The translations under genes and the position numbers were made by a program. Below are positions 8,583-17,759 of a stretch of 61,121 bases of DNA, one piece after another (the stretch's first letter is position 1; the number at the start of each line of letters is the position of its first letter). Below the pieces are notes generated by a model. The model ran no database searches, was not told the DNA's origin, and was given only the letters and a program-made list of their open reading frames with translations. Origin of the DNA: Streptomyces sclerotialus (GTDB lineage Bacteria; Actinomycetota; Actinomycetes; Streptomycetales; Streptomycetaceae); the NCBI GenBank assembly GCA_000719105.1, contig JODX01000029.1, forward strand, positions 1 through 61,121. The letters are read 5' to 3'.

Positions 8583-11500
8583 ACCTGCCCGCTCTACGCG
8601 AGGCACTCGGACCCCCTCAGCCGGATGCGCTGCCCAGCCCCGAGGAACTTATACAACTCATAGCCAACATCGAGGTCGGAGCGATCATGAACCGCTTCGA
8701 CATCGACGACAACGTGCTGCGTACGGCCTGGTACCTGCACGGCGTCTGCGCCCTGACCGAAGCTGCCGAACTGTATACCCCGACTCGTCGGCGACGGGCC
8801 TTTGCGGTCAGCGCCCACATTTTCGATCTCGCGCTCGCTGACGAGCAACGACCACCTGCGGAACTGCTGTCACTCGCATTCGCTGCGCAGGTCGGGTACC
8901 GGCGTGCGGGCCAGGACCCCAACGCCACTGCGGTCTTCCGGCGGATCAGCCACCTGTGCCACGGCCCGCAGCCCCTCGGTACACCGGACGACCTCGACGT
9001 GTCTGATCCCACGGTCCGGGATTACATCGAGACCCTCGCGCTGGAGGCTGGTGTTGCCTTTCTTGGTCTGCAGACCTCAAGCGTGCGCAGGCTGGTGGGC
9101 CACTGGCGCGACCAACTGCGTGACTTCGCTGCCGAACTACAGGAAGCCGACCTCGGTGGCACGTTGTTCGGGCCGGCCGAGGCCGTGATCAACGCCGTGT
9201 CCGCGATGGCTAACTTCCTCACCTATGGAGCCCGCAACCAGCTCACCCGTGCTCAGACTGCCCTGCTCAACGTCCTCAATGGGGAGGCCGGCAGCGGTGA
9301 CCTCAATGCGCGCTGGGTAGCCGCACATCTCCTGGATCTGATCGGCGAACTGGCTGAGGCCAGCCTTTACGACCTACTGCCACCCGGCACACCACGCGCT
9401 GTCGCGCAGGCCTTCACTCTCACCTCTCCACCGGTGCTGACCCTGTGGCCTCCCCAACGCGAACTCCTCACCCGCCCAACCGCGAACCCGCTGGATCCTG
9501 CAACCGACCGACTGTTGATCAGTGTCCCCACCAGTGCTGGCAAAAGCCTCATCTCACAGCTGATCATGTGCACCCACCTGGCCACCGTGCCCGGACGCGT
9601 GATTTACGTGTCACCGTTGCGCAGTCTGAGTCGCGAGATGCGCCGGTCCCTGCGCGACCGCCTCAGAGTCCTCGACCGTGAGCTGGGCGCCGACACACCT
9701 GACTTCCCCCTCTGGGGTAGCCCCTACGAGCCCGATGACGACGATCCGGACATCGATGTCGTCACCCCCGAACGGCTTATGCATGCCCTGCGCCACGACC
9801 CAGAGAACGCTCTCAGTGACGTCACCTTGATTGTCATCGACGAAGCCCACCATCTCGCGCAAGACCAGCGTGGCTTCCTCCTGGAGGGCCTGTTGGCCTT
9901 CTGCCAGGCCCATCCCTCCGCCCCGCGCCTTGTCCTGCTGTCGGCAGCGATCGGCAACGGCGCCGCACTCGCTCAGTGGCTCGACCCCGACGAGCCAGAG
10001 GTCCTCTTCACCTCTCCATGGCGCGGCCCTCGCCGCCTTCACGGACTGCTCACGACCAACGCCCTGTGGGAGCAGAAAACCACCGTCCCGCGACGGTCAA
10101 AGCAAAGGCCCTGGACAACCCGGGTACCTCTGACGGTCCGCATCAGCATTCGCCCCGCACAGGCCGCAAGGATCGCGGAACTCACCACCAGCCACGACGA
10201 CCCACTCGGCGAACTCGTCTTCGGCCAGAAAGACCTCAGGGACTGGTCGTACCGGGACAAGAGCGCCAGCACGCGTGCCTACAAGATGTTCGCCCGTGCG
10301 GCGACGTACCTCCTGCCTGCGGGCGCCATGCTCGTGGTGACCAGCACCCACCGGCTCGCTCAGGACACGGCCCGAGCCATGGCTGACCACCTGCCGGAAC
10401 ACGAACCGGCGCACTCTCTGGCGGAACAACTCAGTGCCCAACTAGGGGAGGAACACCCACTCGTCAGGTGCACGCGCCACGGCATTGCTTTCCACCATGC
10501 CGCCCTTCCCACCGATGTGCTCGAAGCCATCGAGGATGCCCTTCGCAACGATCACCTTAGGGCAGTCGTCAGCACCACCACCCTCACCGACGGCGTCAAC
10601 CTGCCCGTGCGCACTGTCGTCATCACCGCCGCCCTCAGCGACGATCCACGGGCTCAAAGCAATGGCGTCCCGGGCCTGGATGCCGCCAAGCTGCTCAATG
10701 CCGTAGGGCGCGCTGGCCGAGCCGGCCGGGAGAGCGAGGGATGGATCCTTCTCGCCCTCAACCGCAAGATCGACGGAAGCGACCATGACCTGTTCACACC
10801 CGCTGACGAAGACCTCCAGGTCACCTCCGCACTCACAGGTGAAGAGGCACTCAAAGCCCTCGCGGCAGCCGAGCAGCTCATTGCCGAAAGCGCCGACGGC
10901 GTCATGGCCGTCACACGAACAATCGCCAGCGACTTCATCACCTACGTCTGGTTCGTGCTCGATGCCGCCGAACACCTCACCCAGGCCAGTCCGCTGCACG
11001 CGGTTGATCGGCTACTGGCCATGCAACAACTGCCCGATGACATCAAGGTGCGATGGCAACGTCTCGCCCAACAGACCGAACGGCAGTACCTCACCACGTC
11101 GCCGAGCACACGCCGCCGGTGGACCACCACAGGCACCAGCCTCCGCAGTGCTCGAACTCTGGACGAGACGGCGATGCGCATCGCCGACCGTCTCCAGCGC
11201 GACATCGACCCGTTCACGGTCAGCGCCTGGGACATCATCAACCCAGACGTCCTCACGCTTGACGAAACACTGCGCCTCCTGGACGAGGAGCGCGCCTTCG
11301 ACACCCTCCTACGCCTCCCCGAGCGCCGCAAAGCATGGACGTTCTACGACCGGCGTGCGGGCAGTAACCGCGCGACTATCGACGTCAATCTTCAGGACGC
11401 TATGCACGCCTGGATCGACGGCACACCCATTCCCGAACTCGCACGTCAATGGCTCCCCGACGCGCCCATCGACTGGGCTTTGGAGCAAACGGTCGCCAAC

Positions 11501-12115
11501 ATCAGCCAGACCTTCGAGCACTACCTTTCCTGGACACTCGGAGCCCTCATTCACATCACCAATGACCACCTCGCCAAAGCCGCAGCGCCACTTCGGCTAC
11601 GCCCTGACACGGCTTGGTGCGTGAGATACGGCGTCGATACCGAGCAAGCCATTCACCTACTCACCTCAGGTGTGCACTCCCGCACCCTGGCCCACGCCAT
11701 CGGCCGTCAAGCCGCAGCCGAAGACGTTGCTCCCACCGACTTGCGCACATGGCTTGCGCAGCAGCACATCACCACGTGGCGGGCGATGTACCAGCCAAGT
11801 GATCTTGAGGTCCAAGACCTCATCGAGTACGTGCGCGTCCGCAAGCGCAGCCTCCTGCGGACCCTGCTCAAAGACGGTGAAATCACGATCGAGGTCGACG
11901 GATGGCCGACCTGGCTGTCTGCAGTGAAATTGCGCTGGTCGGAGGTCGAGCCCGCTCATGAGATCGGCGTAACCGATGGGCAGGGCAACCTCCTTGCCCG
12001 TATAAGGGCAGGAGACCACGCTGATGTCGTCGCGATCCTGAGAAGCGGCCTACCGATCACCGCGACGCTCCAGGACACCCAGCTGCTGATATCGCGCGCT
12101 GCAGGAGAGCGATGA
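8567..12115 (+). CDS. HamB/AbpB-like DExH-box superfamily 2 helicase
   Basis: This 1182-residue helicase starts at GTG 8567 after GAGGAG. Motif I is VPTSAGKS (K326), motif II is DEAH (425-428, preceded by TLIVI), motif III is LLSAAIGN, motif V is TTTLTDGVNLPV and motif VI is GRAGRAG (714-720), as in Ski2-like and HamB helicases. About 300 residues of helical sequence precede the motor and about 450 follow it. The overlap with the nuclease gene suggests coupled translation. In Hachiman, HamB senses damaged or phage DNA and releases HamA to degrade DNA; the same role is a reasonable inference. The stop overlaps the next start (ATGA at 12112), which extends the operon beyond the usual two genes. 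Confidence 0.75.
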   Translation: MERTLNLPALREALGPPQPDALPSPEELIQLIANIEVGAIMNRFDIDDNVLRTAWYLHGVCALTEAAELYTPTRRRRAFAVSAHIFDLALADEQRPPAELLSLAFAAQVGYRRAGQDPNATAVFRRISHLCHGPQPLGTPDDLDVSDPTVRDYIETLALEAGVAFLGLQTSSVRRLVGHWRDQLRDFAAELQEADLGGTLFGPAEAVINAVSAMANFLTYGARNQLTRAQTALLNVLNGEAGSGDLNARWVAAHLLDLIGELAEASLYDLLPPGTPRAVAQAFTLTSPPVLTLWPPQRELLTRPTANPLDPATDRLLISVPTSAGKSLISQLIMCTHLATVPGRVIYVSPLRSLSREMRRSLRDRLRVLDRELGADTPDFPLWGSPYEPDDDDPDIDVVTPERLMHALRHDPENALSDVTLIVIDEAHHLAQDQRGFLLEGLLAFCQAHPSAPRLVLLSAAIGNGAALAQWLDPDEPEVLFTSPWRGPRRLHGLLTTNALWEQKTTVPRRSKQRPWTTRVPLTVRISIRPAQAARIAELTTSHDDPLGELVFGQKDLRDWSYRDKSASTRAYKMFARAATYLLPAGAMLVVTSTHRLAQDTARAMADHLPEHEPAHSLAEQLSAQLGEEHPLVRCTRHGIAFHHAALPTDVLEAIEDALRNDHLRAVVSTTTLTDGVNLPVRTVVITAALSDDPRAQSNGVPGLDAAKLLNAVGRAGRAGRESEGWILLALNRKIDGSDHDLFTPADEDLQVTSALTGEEALKALAAAEQLIAESADGVMAVTRTIASDFITYVWFVLDAAEHLTQASPLHAVDRLLAMQQLPDDIKVRWQRLAQQTERQYLTTSPSTRRRWTTTGTSLRSARTLDETAMRIADRLQRDIDPFTVSAWDIINPDVLTLDETLRLLDEERAFDTLLRLPERRKAWTFYDRRAGSNRATIDVNLQDAMHAWIDGTPIPELARQWLPDAPIDWALEQTVANISQTFEHYLSWTLGALIHITNDHLAKAAAPLRLRPDTAWCVRYGVDTEQAIHLLTSGVHSRTLAHAIGRQAAAEDVAPTDLRTWLAQQHITTWRAMYQPSDLEVQDLIEYVRVRKRSLLRTLLKDGEITIEVDGWPTWLSAVKLRWSEVEPAHEIGVTDGQGNLLARIRAGDHADVVAILRSGLPITATLQDTQLLISRAAGER

Positions 12116-12393
12116 CAAGGCCGCAGAAGATGCCTTGCCGCCAGGACCCTGTAGGAGTTCTGTACCGGCGGCTGGCCACGGAGGCGTCCCGTGGCGCTTC
12201 CTGCGCCATCCGACCTGTTATGACCTCGGCGGGCGGTACGGACGGCTCAATGTCAGACCTCCTCCGTAGGCTCTTCGTGAGGTACCTGATACAGGAGGGC
12301 AGCGTGGCCCGGAAACCCAAGATCGATCAGCGTGCGTTCGTGGAGTACGCGGCGGTGAGCAACCACTTCGACCTTGTTGTCGGTGGTGTGTGA
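12112..12393 (+). CDS. 93-residue orphan protein in the nuclease-helicase operon
   Basis: The ATG at 12112 overlaps the helicase stop (ATGA), and AGGAG lies four bases upstream, so initiation is well supported. The stop (12391-12393) overlaps the GTG of the HNH gene. The product is basic and has no recognisable domain; the most protein-like part is the C-terminal half (SDLLRRLFVRYLIQEGSVA, KPKIDQRAFVEYAAVSNHFD). It may be a third defence component, an inhibitor, or the stump of a larger gene. A 48-residue reverse-strand frame (12399 to 12253, VSHTTDNKVEVVAHRRVL, LIDLGFPGHAALLYQVP) overlaps it and also looks protein-like, so the true coding strand here is not certain. Confidence 0.45.
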   Translation: MTRPQKMPCRQDPVGVLYRRLATEASRGASCAIRPVMTSAGGTDGSMSDLLRRLFVRYLIQEGSVARKPKIDQRAFVEYAAVSNHFDLVVGGV

Positions 12394-13214
12394 CACCATC
12401 AGGATATCCGTCGAGATGGCAGGGAGAGCACGTGCTCGCAGCGGGGAATGGTGGCTCGGGGGGACGGCATCTGCCTGCTTGGTTGATAGGCGACAATGCA
12501 ATAGAAGGCGCAGTGCACAGGGAGTACTGGCTGGAGGAGGAAGCGTCTGGTAGCGGTGCGGAGGAAGTCGAGGAACTGCTATTCCTCGGCGGAGGAAAGA
12601 CGATGTCGATGGCTTATCTCATAGCCCACCGGGTCTTTCGTGAGCCGACAGAGCTTGTTCTTGTCGACGAATGCCACCGCCTTTTCGTGCAAGAGGGGCA
12701 GAGTCGGGCCTCCTCGCTGTGGCGTCTAGGCCGAGAGTTTGCATCCGGCTCTGTGAAAGAGGCACTGCGAAACAGCGAACAGTTCCTGCGTGCGGTGCCG
12801 TACGAGTGCCGAAGGGCGCGCGCAACTGTTTCCAAGGAGGCGAAGTACCGCTTGCTACGCCGACAGGCTGAGGCGAGCGAGCGGGCCGGCAAGGGGAAGG
12901 AACGGCGCCTGGTGGCCGGCGAGCGCCGAGTGCGCAGTTCAGCGGCACGCCAAGCCGTGCTGTTGCGGAGTGGAGGGCGTTGCGAGAGCCCGGAGTGCCT
13001 GATGCCCGACCTGCCGTACCGCACGAAGGCCGGAGAGGCGCTTCTGGAAGTCGATCACATTGATGATCATGCCAAGGGTGGCCGCGATCACCCGAGTGCC
13101 ATGATTGCTCTCTGCCCCAACTGCCATCGCAACAAGACCCATGGCAAGGACGGGCCCGCCTTGAAGGAGCGTCTGCGGGTGGCAGCGAAGGAGCTCGACG
13201 CCGCGCTTGGATAA
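12390..13214 (+). CDS. HNH endonuclease-domain protein
   Basis: This 274-residue frame starts at GTG 12390, which overlaps the preceding stop (GTGA). The C-terminal third is a zinc-type HNH domain: C-x4-C (RCESPEC), LLEVDHIDDHAKGG (D222, H223), then ALCPNCHRNKTHG with C-x2-C and the catalytic His/Asn positions. The middle (LWRLGREFASGSVKEALRNS, RATVSKEAKYRLLRRQAEA) is a helical, basic region seen in stand-alone actinobacterial HNH proteins as I recall them. The first 100 residues are unlike any family I know. Cleavage of double-stranded phage or foreign DNA is the expected activity. Position at the end of the Hachiman-like operon suggests an accessory effector. Confidence 0.65.
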   Translation: MTPSGYPSRWQGEHVLAAGNGGSGGRHLPAWLIGDNAIEGAVHREYWLEEEASGSGAEEVEELLFLGGGKTMSMAYLIAHRVFREPTELVLVDECHRLFVQEGQSRASSLWRLGREFASGSVKEALRNSEQFLRAVPYECRRARATVSKEAKYRLLRRQAEASERAGKGKERRLVAGERRVRSSAARQAVLLRSGGRCESPECLMPDLPYRTKAGEALLEVDHIDDHAKGGRDHPSAMIALCPNCHRNKTHGKDGPALKERLRVAAKELDAALG

Positions 13215-13557
13215 CCGTTGCGCCAGCTATCGGCCATTACCCAGCCCGGCACCCGGGTGACGCCGGAGCAGCGCAGTTTTTGGACTCTCCCAGTTGCGGA
13301 AGAGGCCGAGCTTTACGCTGCCCAGTCGAGCCCGAGCACGGCGGAACGATTCGAGCTCGACCTTGGTGCCACCGTCTAGGGCGCTTCTGGTGGCTCTTGG
13401 TCGGAGATCATCCGGCTGAGCGACGCCACGCGAGGCGACTCGCGAGGCGTCGGTTGTCTCATCGTGCCCACTCGCAACCGTCTGCGGGCGGTTCCAAGAG
13501 CCGTCAGAAACGGCCTAGCCGTAACCCGGCCGCGCTCGCACTTCGGACACCTCCCTG
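13215..13557. other. Intergenic stretch without a convincing gene
   Basis: No frame here has a start with a ribosome binding site plus sustained family-like sequence. It separates the defence operon from the truncated phosphatase and may hold the degraded 5' part of that gene, whose expected membrane domain is missing. Confidence 0.5.
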
Positions 13558-14430
13558 GTGCACGCGGAGGCCGCCGAGGCCATGCGCGCCGCCAAGTACG
13601 CCGCCGTCCACGCGGCCTCCCGCGCGATCGGGACCGAGGCCGCTGGCACACGTCGGCGAGTACGGAACCTTCAGCGTCACTGGATCCCCCGATCGCGCAG
13701 GGAGGCGGAGCTGGCCAGTGTGCGGTCGATCGCCGAGGTCGCCCAGCGGATGCTGTTGCGCCCGGTGCCACGGACCGCGGGCGCGCTCCAGGCGGCGGTG
13801 TCGTACACCTCGGCCGTGGCGGAGGCGCGCATAGGCGGCGACCTGTACGAGGTGGTCGCCTCGCCGTACGGCGTCCGGGTGATCGTCGGGGATGTGCAGG
13901 GGAAGGGGCTGGCCGCGGTCGAGACGGCCGCGGTGGTGCTCGGCGCGTTCCGGGAGGCGGCGTACGACGAGCCGGATCTCGTGCGGCTCGGGGAGCGGCT
14001 GGAGCGCAGCGTGGCCCGGGATCTGGATGACGAGAAGTTCGTGACCGCCATCCTCGCCGGGGTCGGCTCGGACCACGAAGTCGTGCTGCTCAACCGTGGT
14101 CACCCGGACCCGTTGCTCATGCGCCAGGACGGCACCGTCGAGTTTCCGTCTCCGCCCGCCTTCTCGCTTCCGCTTGGCCTGGGCGAGTACGGAGGGGAGT
14201 GCCCGCGCCCCTATCACGTGGCTTTCACACCTGGTGACCAACTGCTGCTGTACACCGACGGCGTGACCGAGGCCCGCGACGAGGACGACCGTTTCTACCC
14301 GCTCGGCGACCGGGCCCATCTACTCAAGGACCCCGATGCCCGTAGTGCGTTGGAGGCACTACGCGAGGATCTGGTCCAACACGCCGCAGGCCCGCATCAC
14401 GACGATGCTGCTGTTGCGTTACCACGGTGA
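13558..14430 (+). CDS. PP2C/SpoIIE-type phosphatase, probably 5'-truncated
   Basis: This frame from GTG 13558 has 290 residues. From about residue 50 it is a SpoIIE phosphatase domain with all acidic metal ligands: RIGGDLYEVV, VIVGDVQGKGLAAV, NRGHPDPLL, LYTDGVTEARD and HHDDA. Streptomyces relatives usually have an N-terminal membrane region directly before REAELASVRSIAEVAQ; here that region is absent and replaced by unrelated sequence (VHAEAAEAMRAAKYAAVHA), which looks like a rearranged junction. The last residues (AVALPR) differ from the usual ending, which appears one frame over as TMLLLRYHG, so a one-base shift near 14400 is likely. It is probably a decaying member of the phosphatase group clustered here. 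Confidence 0.6.
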   Translation: MHAEAAEAMRAAKYAAVHAASRAIGTEAAGTRRRVRNLQRHWIPRSRREAELASVRSIAEVAQRMLLRPVPRTAGALQAAVSYTSAVAEARIGGDLYEVVASPYGVRVIVGDVQGKGLAAVETAAVVLGAFREAAYDEPDLVRLGERLERSVARDLDDEKFVTAILAGVGSDHEVVLLNRGHPDPLLMRQDGTVEFPSPPAFSLPLGLGEYGGECPRPYHVAFTPGDQLLLYTDGVTEARDEDDRFYPLGDRAHLLKDPDARSALEALREDLVQHAAGPHHDDAAVALPR

Positions 14431-14735
14431 TGCGTGTGGAGAACCTGCCCCGACCCCCTGAGCACGTAGGTGCCGCGACGCGACGGCGCATGCCGACATG
14501 CTGTTCGATGATGCTGGGGAGCTCCGCGACCTGGCCCCGTCCGAACCGCAGCCGGTGCCAGTTCCTGCGCCGACCGACCGCGAGACGATGACCCCGACCC
14601 GCAGTTGGTGCGCAAGGGCGTCCGCGTGCGCAACTCGACTTATCTTATGGGACCTTGCGACACCCTGAGGTCGTCTCGTCCGGATTGCGGATTTCGCCCT
14701 GACGGCCTCACAGCCCGTGACTACGCTGGGCATTC
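14431..14735. other. Intergenic stretch without a convincing gene
   Basis: Short protein-like fragments occur (for example LFDDAGELRDLAPSEPQPVP in the forward direction near 14500), but none has a start site or a family I know. Probably relic sequence. Confidence 0.4.
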
Positions 14736-15938
14736 ATGGACGGGGCCGAAGCAGGAAGAAGGCCACAGGCGGTGCTCACTCAACTGTCCGCTGCTCGGGC
14801 GATCCTGATGACCTGGGCCGCGACTGTGATACTGGTGGCCGTCGTCGCGGTGTGCGACGTGGCCTTCCGAGGAACCCACCGGGGCATCATGACCCTGCTG
14901 GTCGCCGTTCCGGCCCTCTCCCTGATACTGCTGCACCGGCGTCGTCTGCCGCTGCTCACCGGGGGCATCGCGTTCGCCGTCGCTTTGGGGCTCGGCGCGA
15001 CGGAGTGGCGAGACCGGCCGATCGTGGTCACCGGGACGCTGATCAACATCGCGTTGGTCGCCTTTCTCGTGCGGCGCATGGCGGGCTCCGTGTCCTCCCG
15101 GACGGATGCCGTGCAGCCGACCGACTCCGGCACCGCGCTGCCGCTGGTCTCGACACAGCCGCAGCTGCCGACGGTCTGGTCCGCCAGGGCCGAGGACGTG
15201 CAAGTGGCGGCCCTGGCTCTGCCCGTCGGCGGGCAGGGTCGCTTGTGTCGGGTGTCGTACGACGTCAGGGCCACCCGGTTCGGCACCCGCTTGCTGCTCT
15301 TCGCCTCTCCGGACGGAGACGCGCGCCCGGAGAAGACCGCCGCGCATCTGCTCTACCACTGGGCGAGAATCGCCGGGGAGGAGGCGGGCCTGGCCGAGGT
15401 GGCCCGGCGCCTGGACGCGGCCGTCAGTGTCGAGCACGACGGGGGCGCTCGATGCGTCAACGCCGTGATGGTTTCCATCGCCTCGCCAGCCGCGGCCGAG
15501 GTGATCTGCTGCGGTCACCGACCACCTCTGTTCCTGGCCGACGGCAACGCCCAGCCGCTCAACGTCCTCGCCCCACTGCCGTCCCTCGGCCGGTTCGCGC
15601 AGAACCGAGCAGGTCTTCTGCCGATCTACACAACGGCAGTGCGGCTCGCCTCGGGCCGGCGGCTGCTGCTGCACATGGACGCGTCTCCGCAACAGAAGCA
15701 GGGGGACGGTGACGAGCACACTTTGCTGAATGCTCTTCGGGCGCAGGCGGGTGGCTTGGATTCGCTGGCACCGGACGCCTGCTTGGACCGGTTGTCCGTA
15801 TGCCTGGCGGAACGCCAGCAGGATGACAGCGAGCGAGAGTTCCTCCTCATGGCCGTGGAGCAGGCGCCACAGACTGTGCGGCCGCACGCCCCAGCGCACG
15901 AGGATTCGTCGGGCAAGCACCACGTCGACGCGGCGTGA
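14736..15938 (+). CDS. Membrane protein with degenerate SpoIIE-like phosphatase domain
   Basis: This 400-residue protein has four predicted membrane helices within residues 22-115 (TWAATVILVAVVAVCDVAF, TLLVAVPALSLILL, GGIAFAVALGLGA, TLINIALVAFLV). The cytoplasmic part, from about residue 150, has the layout of the SpoIIE phosphatase family (VQVAALALPVGGQGRL, then ICCGHRPPLFLADG, then SGRRLLLHMDAS), but the metal-binding motifs GGDxYD, GDVxGxG and TDGxxE are missing or replaced. It is probably catalytically inactive: a pseudophosphatase or a gene that has drifted. It lies between two damaged phosphatase genes. Confidence 0.6.
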   Translation: MDGAEAGRRPQAVLTQLSAARAILMTWAATVILVAVVAVCDVAFRGTHRGIMTLLVAVPALSLILLHRRRLPLLTGGIAFAVALGLGATEWRDRPIVVTGTLINIALVAFLVRRMAGSVSSRTDAVQPTDSGTALPLVSTQPQLPTVWSARAEDVQVAALALPVGGQGRLCRVSYDVRATRFGTRLLLFASPDGDARPEKTAAHLLYHWARIAGEEAGLAEVARRLDAAVSVEHDGGARCVNAVMVSIASPAAAEVICCGHRPPLFLADGNAQPLNVLAPLPSLGRFAQNRAGLLPIYTTAVRLASGRRLLLHMDASPQQKQGDGDEHTLLNALRAQAGGLDSLAPDACLDRLSVCLAERQQDDSEREFLLMAVEQAPQTVRPHAPAHEDSSGKHHVDAA

Positions 15939-16089
15939 CCGGCGTGACGTTCCGGACGGAGAGGGAGTGCGCCTGCTGGTCGGAGATGTGCGGGCGCTCC
16001 CGGGGGGGAGCGCGCTCAGTCGAGGCAGGCGGCGGAGGACGGGACAGCGGGAACGCCACCGCTTTCATTCCCTGGCGGCACTGCTGCTC

Positions 16090-16461
16090 TCACAACAGAT
16101 CCTCGATGATGTTGCGGAGCTCCTTGCGCGCGGTGTCCGGATCGGCGTGGTCGCGGTCCAGGATGAGCAGGAGGAAGAGTCCCTCGTAGGCCCGACGGGC
16201 CAGGGGGCGGATGAGGTGGTACTCCCCGTCCAGGGTGATCAGGATGTCCTGAAGTTGTTCCGGCTTGCGGCCGGCCAGGTTCAGGGCCGAGAGGTTGGCG
16301 CGGACGACGTCCGTGCTGCCGTACGCGGCCAGGTCAAGGTCAAGATCCTTGCGGCGGCTCAGGGTGCCCAGCGCCATGCGGCTGATGTAGTCGACGACGG
16401 CGGCGCCCATCGCGCCGTCGAGGTGCATCGCCCGGCTGAGCGCGGCCTGGACGGCGGACAT
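16090..16461 (-). CDS. Roadblock/LC7-like small protein
   Basis: This 123-residue protein is read from ATG 16461 (MSAVQAALSRAMHLDGAMGA); an earlier in-frame ATG at 16494 adds 11 residues without family character. The pattern AMGAAVVDYISRMALGTL, VVRANLSALNL, LQDILITLDGEYHLIRPL and LFLLLILDRDHADPDTAR matches Roadblock/LC7-like regulators, which in Streptomyces often sit beside small GTPases and sensor kinases in conservon-type units. No such partner is present next to it here. A role as a small regulatory dimer is inferred from fold only. Confidence 0.6.
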   Translation of the reverse strand: MSAVQAALSRAMHLDGAMGAAVVDYISRMALGTLSRRKDLDLDLAAYGSTDVVRANLSALNLAGRKPEQLQDILITLDGEYHLIRPLARRAYEGLFLLLILDRDHADPDTARKELRNIIEDLL

Positions 16462-16999
16462 GCTGGCCCCCTTTCGGCACGCGAGGCATTGCATGCCGAC
16501 CAGGCTTCCCGGCGCACCAGCCTCGACCGGGGCCTTTCAGGGCGTACCGGGCTCGAGGCACCGTTGCATCATGCCACGGTTCGTGGTGGTTGGCTCACCC
16601 ACGGAGACGGTCCGGTCGAACGCCTTCGAGGCCGGGCAAGGGCGTTGATGCGTGCTTCGGCAGTGGCCCACGGCGAGGTGCCCCCGTTCCAAGTCCTGTC
16701 CGGTGAGATCGCCGGGACGTCGGACGCAGGCTTCGAGCGACCGACTGCTCGTCCGGTGTGGACGCGGACGAACACGAAGCTGTGGAGGCGAGGTTCGCGG
16801 TGGCTTTTGGCAGCGCGGGGCCCGCTCCGCAGATTGGCGCGCTCATCCGGAGTTTCAGGGGACGGGGCGACGCGAGAGTCCCTCGGCTGTCACAGCTCAC
16901 CCACCGCGTCCGCCTCCCGGGTACGAACGTTGTGTCGACCTTCTGGCCCGTTGCCGTTCCTTTCTCGGTCGGGTGCTTGGGGCGCCACCCCGGCGTTCG
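16462..16999. other. Relic or non-coding stretch
   Basis: No frame combines a start site with recognisable protein sequence. It lies between the Roadblock-like gene and a phosphatase C-terminal relic and is most likely degraded coding DNA. Confidence 0.45.
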
Positions 17000-17164
17000 C
17001 TCGGATGCGGAGATTCGCGGTGATGCTCGGCGCGTTCCTCGCTGAGGGGCTACAAGGCGCACCACGCTTTGCGGGCGCTGCGCGAGGGCCGTGTTCAGCA
17101 TGCCGCCGGACCGGCCTACGACGGCGCCACGATGCTCCGCCTGCGCCGCCACGGTCATGGGTAG
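17000..17164 (+). pseudogene. C-terminal relic of a SpoIIE-type phosphatase
   Basis: The frame ending at TAG 17162-17164 reads REGRVQHAAGPAYDGATM then LRLRRHGHG, which aligns with the end of the phosphatase at 13.5 kb (HAAGPHHDDA followed by MLLLRYHG). A second fragment just upstream in another frame (AVMLGAFLAE) recalls AVVLGAF of the same gene. The central domain is gone, so a deletion left only the tail. This is a second, more decayed copy of the neighbouring phosphatase family. Confidence 0.5.
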
Positions 17165-17222
17165 GGAAAATCTGCTCCCACTGAGCGAGTGGGCAAGGAC
17201 TGCGGAGCGGTAGAAAGTACGC

Positions 17223-17759
17223 ATGCCGGAGCGTGAGACTCACCCTGAGGCCGCGGACGACGTCGATGTGGTCACCCGTGCGGTCCTGACCGCCTCTCGC
17301 CTGCTGGTGGCGGTGTCCGCCCGGTCACTTGCCGCTGTCGAGGAGCGGGTGACGCTACCGCAGTTCCGGATGCTGGTTGTGCTGTCCACGCGCGGAGCCA
17401 CCAAGCAGGTCGCGCTCGCCGACCTGCTCCAGGTCGCCCCCTCGACGGCCATGCGCATGGTCGACCGGCTGATCGCGGCTGGGCTTGCCGACCGGCAGAT
17501 CAACCCCGCCAACCGTCGCGAGACGCTGTTGCGGCTCACCGACGAGGGGCGGCGTACGGTCGAGGACGTGACCGCACGGCGCCGCGCCGAGATCGCCACG
17601 ATCGTGGAACGGCTCGCCCCCGAGCAACGGGCGCGGCTCATCGAGGCCCTGACCGCCTTCAACGAAGCCGGGGGAGAGCCGTCGGCGCCGATGCCGGCTG
17701 ATCAGGAACCTCACCCGCTGGGCTGGGTGGTGGATGGTGCGGTGGCACGTGGCGCGTGA
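17223..17759 (+). CDS. MarR-family transcriptional regulator
   Basis: This 178-residue protein starts at ATG 17223. It has the MarR winged-helix pattern: an N-terminal helix (VLTASRLLVAVSARSLAAVE), LPQFRMLVVLSTRGATKQ, the recognition helix region LLQVAPSTAMRMVDRLIAA, the wing GLADRQINPANRRETLLRLT and the dimer helix EQRARLIEALTAFNEA. MarR proteins are usually ligand-responsive repressors of adjacent genes. The next gene downstream is about 400 bp away and interrupted territory follows, so no target can be named. Confidence 0.8.
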   Translation: MPERETHPEAADDVDVVTRAVLTASRLLVAVSARSLAAVEERVTLPQFRMLVVLSTRGATKQVALADLLQVAPSTAMRMVDRLIAAGLADRQINPANRRETLLRLTDEGRRTVEDVTARRRAEIATIVERLAPEQRARLIEALTAFNEAGGEPSAPMPADQEPHPLGWVVDGAVARGA

